NCBI GenBank assembly: GCA_900548485.1
Contig: URKL01000006.1
Span: 1-16,524 of the forward strand
Reading direction: 5' to 3'
DNA: 16,524 nt
Source: an uncultured Succinatimonas sp.
Lineage (GTDB): Bacteria; Pseudomonadota; Gammaproteobacteria; Enterobacterales; Succinivibrionaceae
Shown one piece after another: positions 16,523 to 16,524 of this stretch (position 1 is its first letter; each line of letters opens with the position of its first letter). The notes beneath the pieces are model-generated. The model saw nothing but the letters and a program-made list of their open reading frames with translations. It was not told the origin of the DNA and did no database searches. Made by a program: the position numbers and the translations under genes.

Positions 16523-16524
16523 TT

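Overview
The window is a stretch of chromosomal backbone from an AT-rich gammaproteobacterium. The gene order is a shortened version of the classical gammaproteobacterial arrangement around rlmD-relA-pyrG-ftsB-ispD-ispF-nlpD-rpoS, then mutS, then recA-recX-alaS-csrA-tRNA-Ser-tRNA-Arg. Low GC, gut/rumen-like codon choice and loss of several usual neighbours suggest a Succinivibrionaceae-like (Aeromonadales) bacterium; that lineage assignment is an inference and not proven here.

Layout. Positions 1 to about 93 are not homologous to the gene that follows and carry four GAGGC motifs at roughly 10-bp spacing. Next comes the C-terminal part of RlmD (23S rRNA m5U1939 methyltransferase), cut off from its N-terminal two thirds. 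On the plus strand follow relA (ppGpp synthetase), pyrG (CTP synthase, own extended -10 promoter), ftsB (divisome), an in-frame ispD-ispF reading frame (two steps of the MEP isoprenoid pathway), yqaA (VTT/DedA-like membrane protein), nlpD (amidase-activating lipoprotein) and rpoS (stationary-phase sigma factor). mutS (mismatch repair) is on the minus strand and runs convergently into rpoS, the two stop codons overlapping within four bases. An intergenic region of about 490 bp separates mutS from recA. recA has a near-perfect sigma70 promoter but no canonical CTGT-N8-ACAG LexA box. recX, alaS, csrA, tRNA-Ser(GCU) and tRNA-Arg(ACG) complete the window.

How the genes fit together. Stress and growth control is prominent: RelA makes ppGpp, RpoS directs stationary-phase transcription, CsrA is a global post-transcriptional regulator, and the tRNA-Arg promoter has a GC-rich discriminator of the kind controlled by ppGpp. 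RecA, RecX and MutS cover DNA repair. FtsB and NlpD act in cell division and septal cell-wall splitting. Genes usually interleaved here in relatives (mazG, eno, truD, surE, pcm, pncC) are absent.

No mobile element, CRISPR array or obviously novel multi-gene system is visible. The most interesting points are local: the IspD-IspF fusion across a nine-A tract with an intact internal ribosome site, the broken rlmD with its helically phased repeats, the unusual recA operator region, and a CsrA lacking a conserved RNA-binding arginine.
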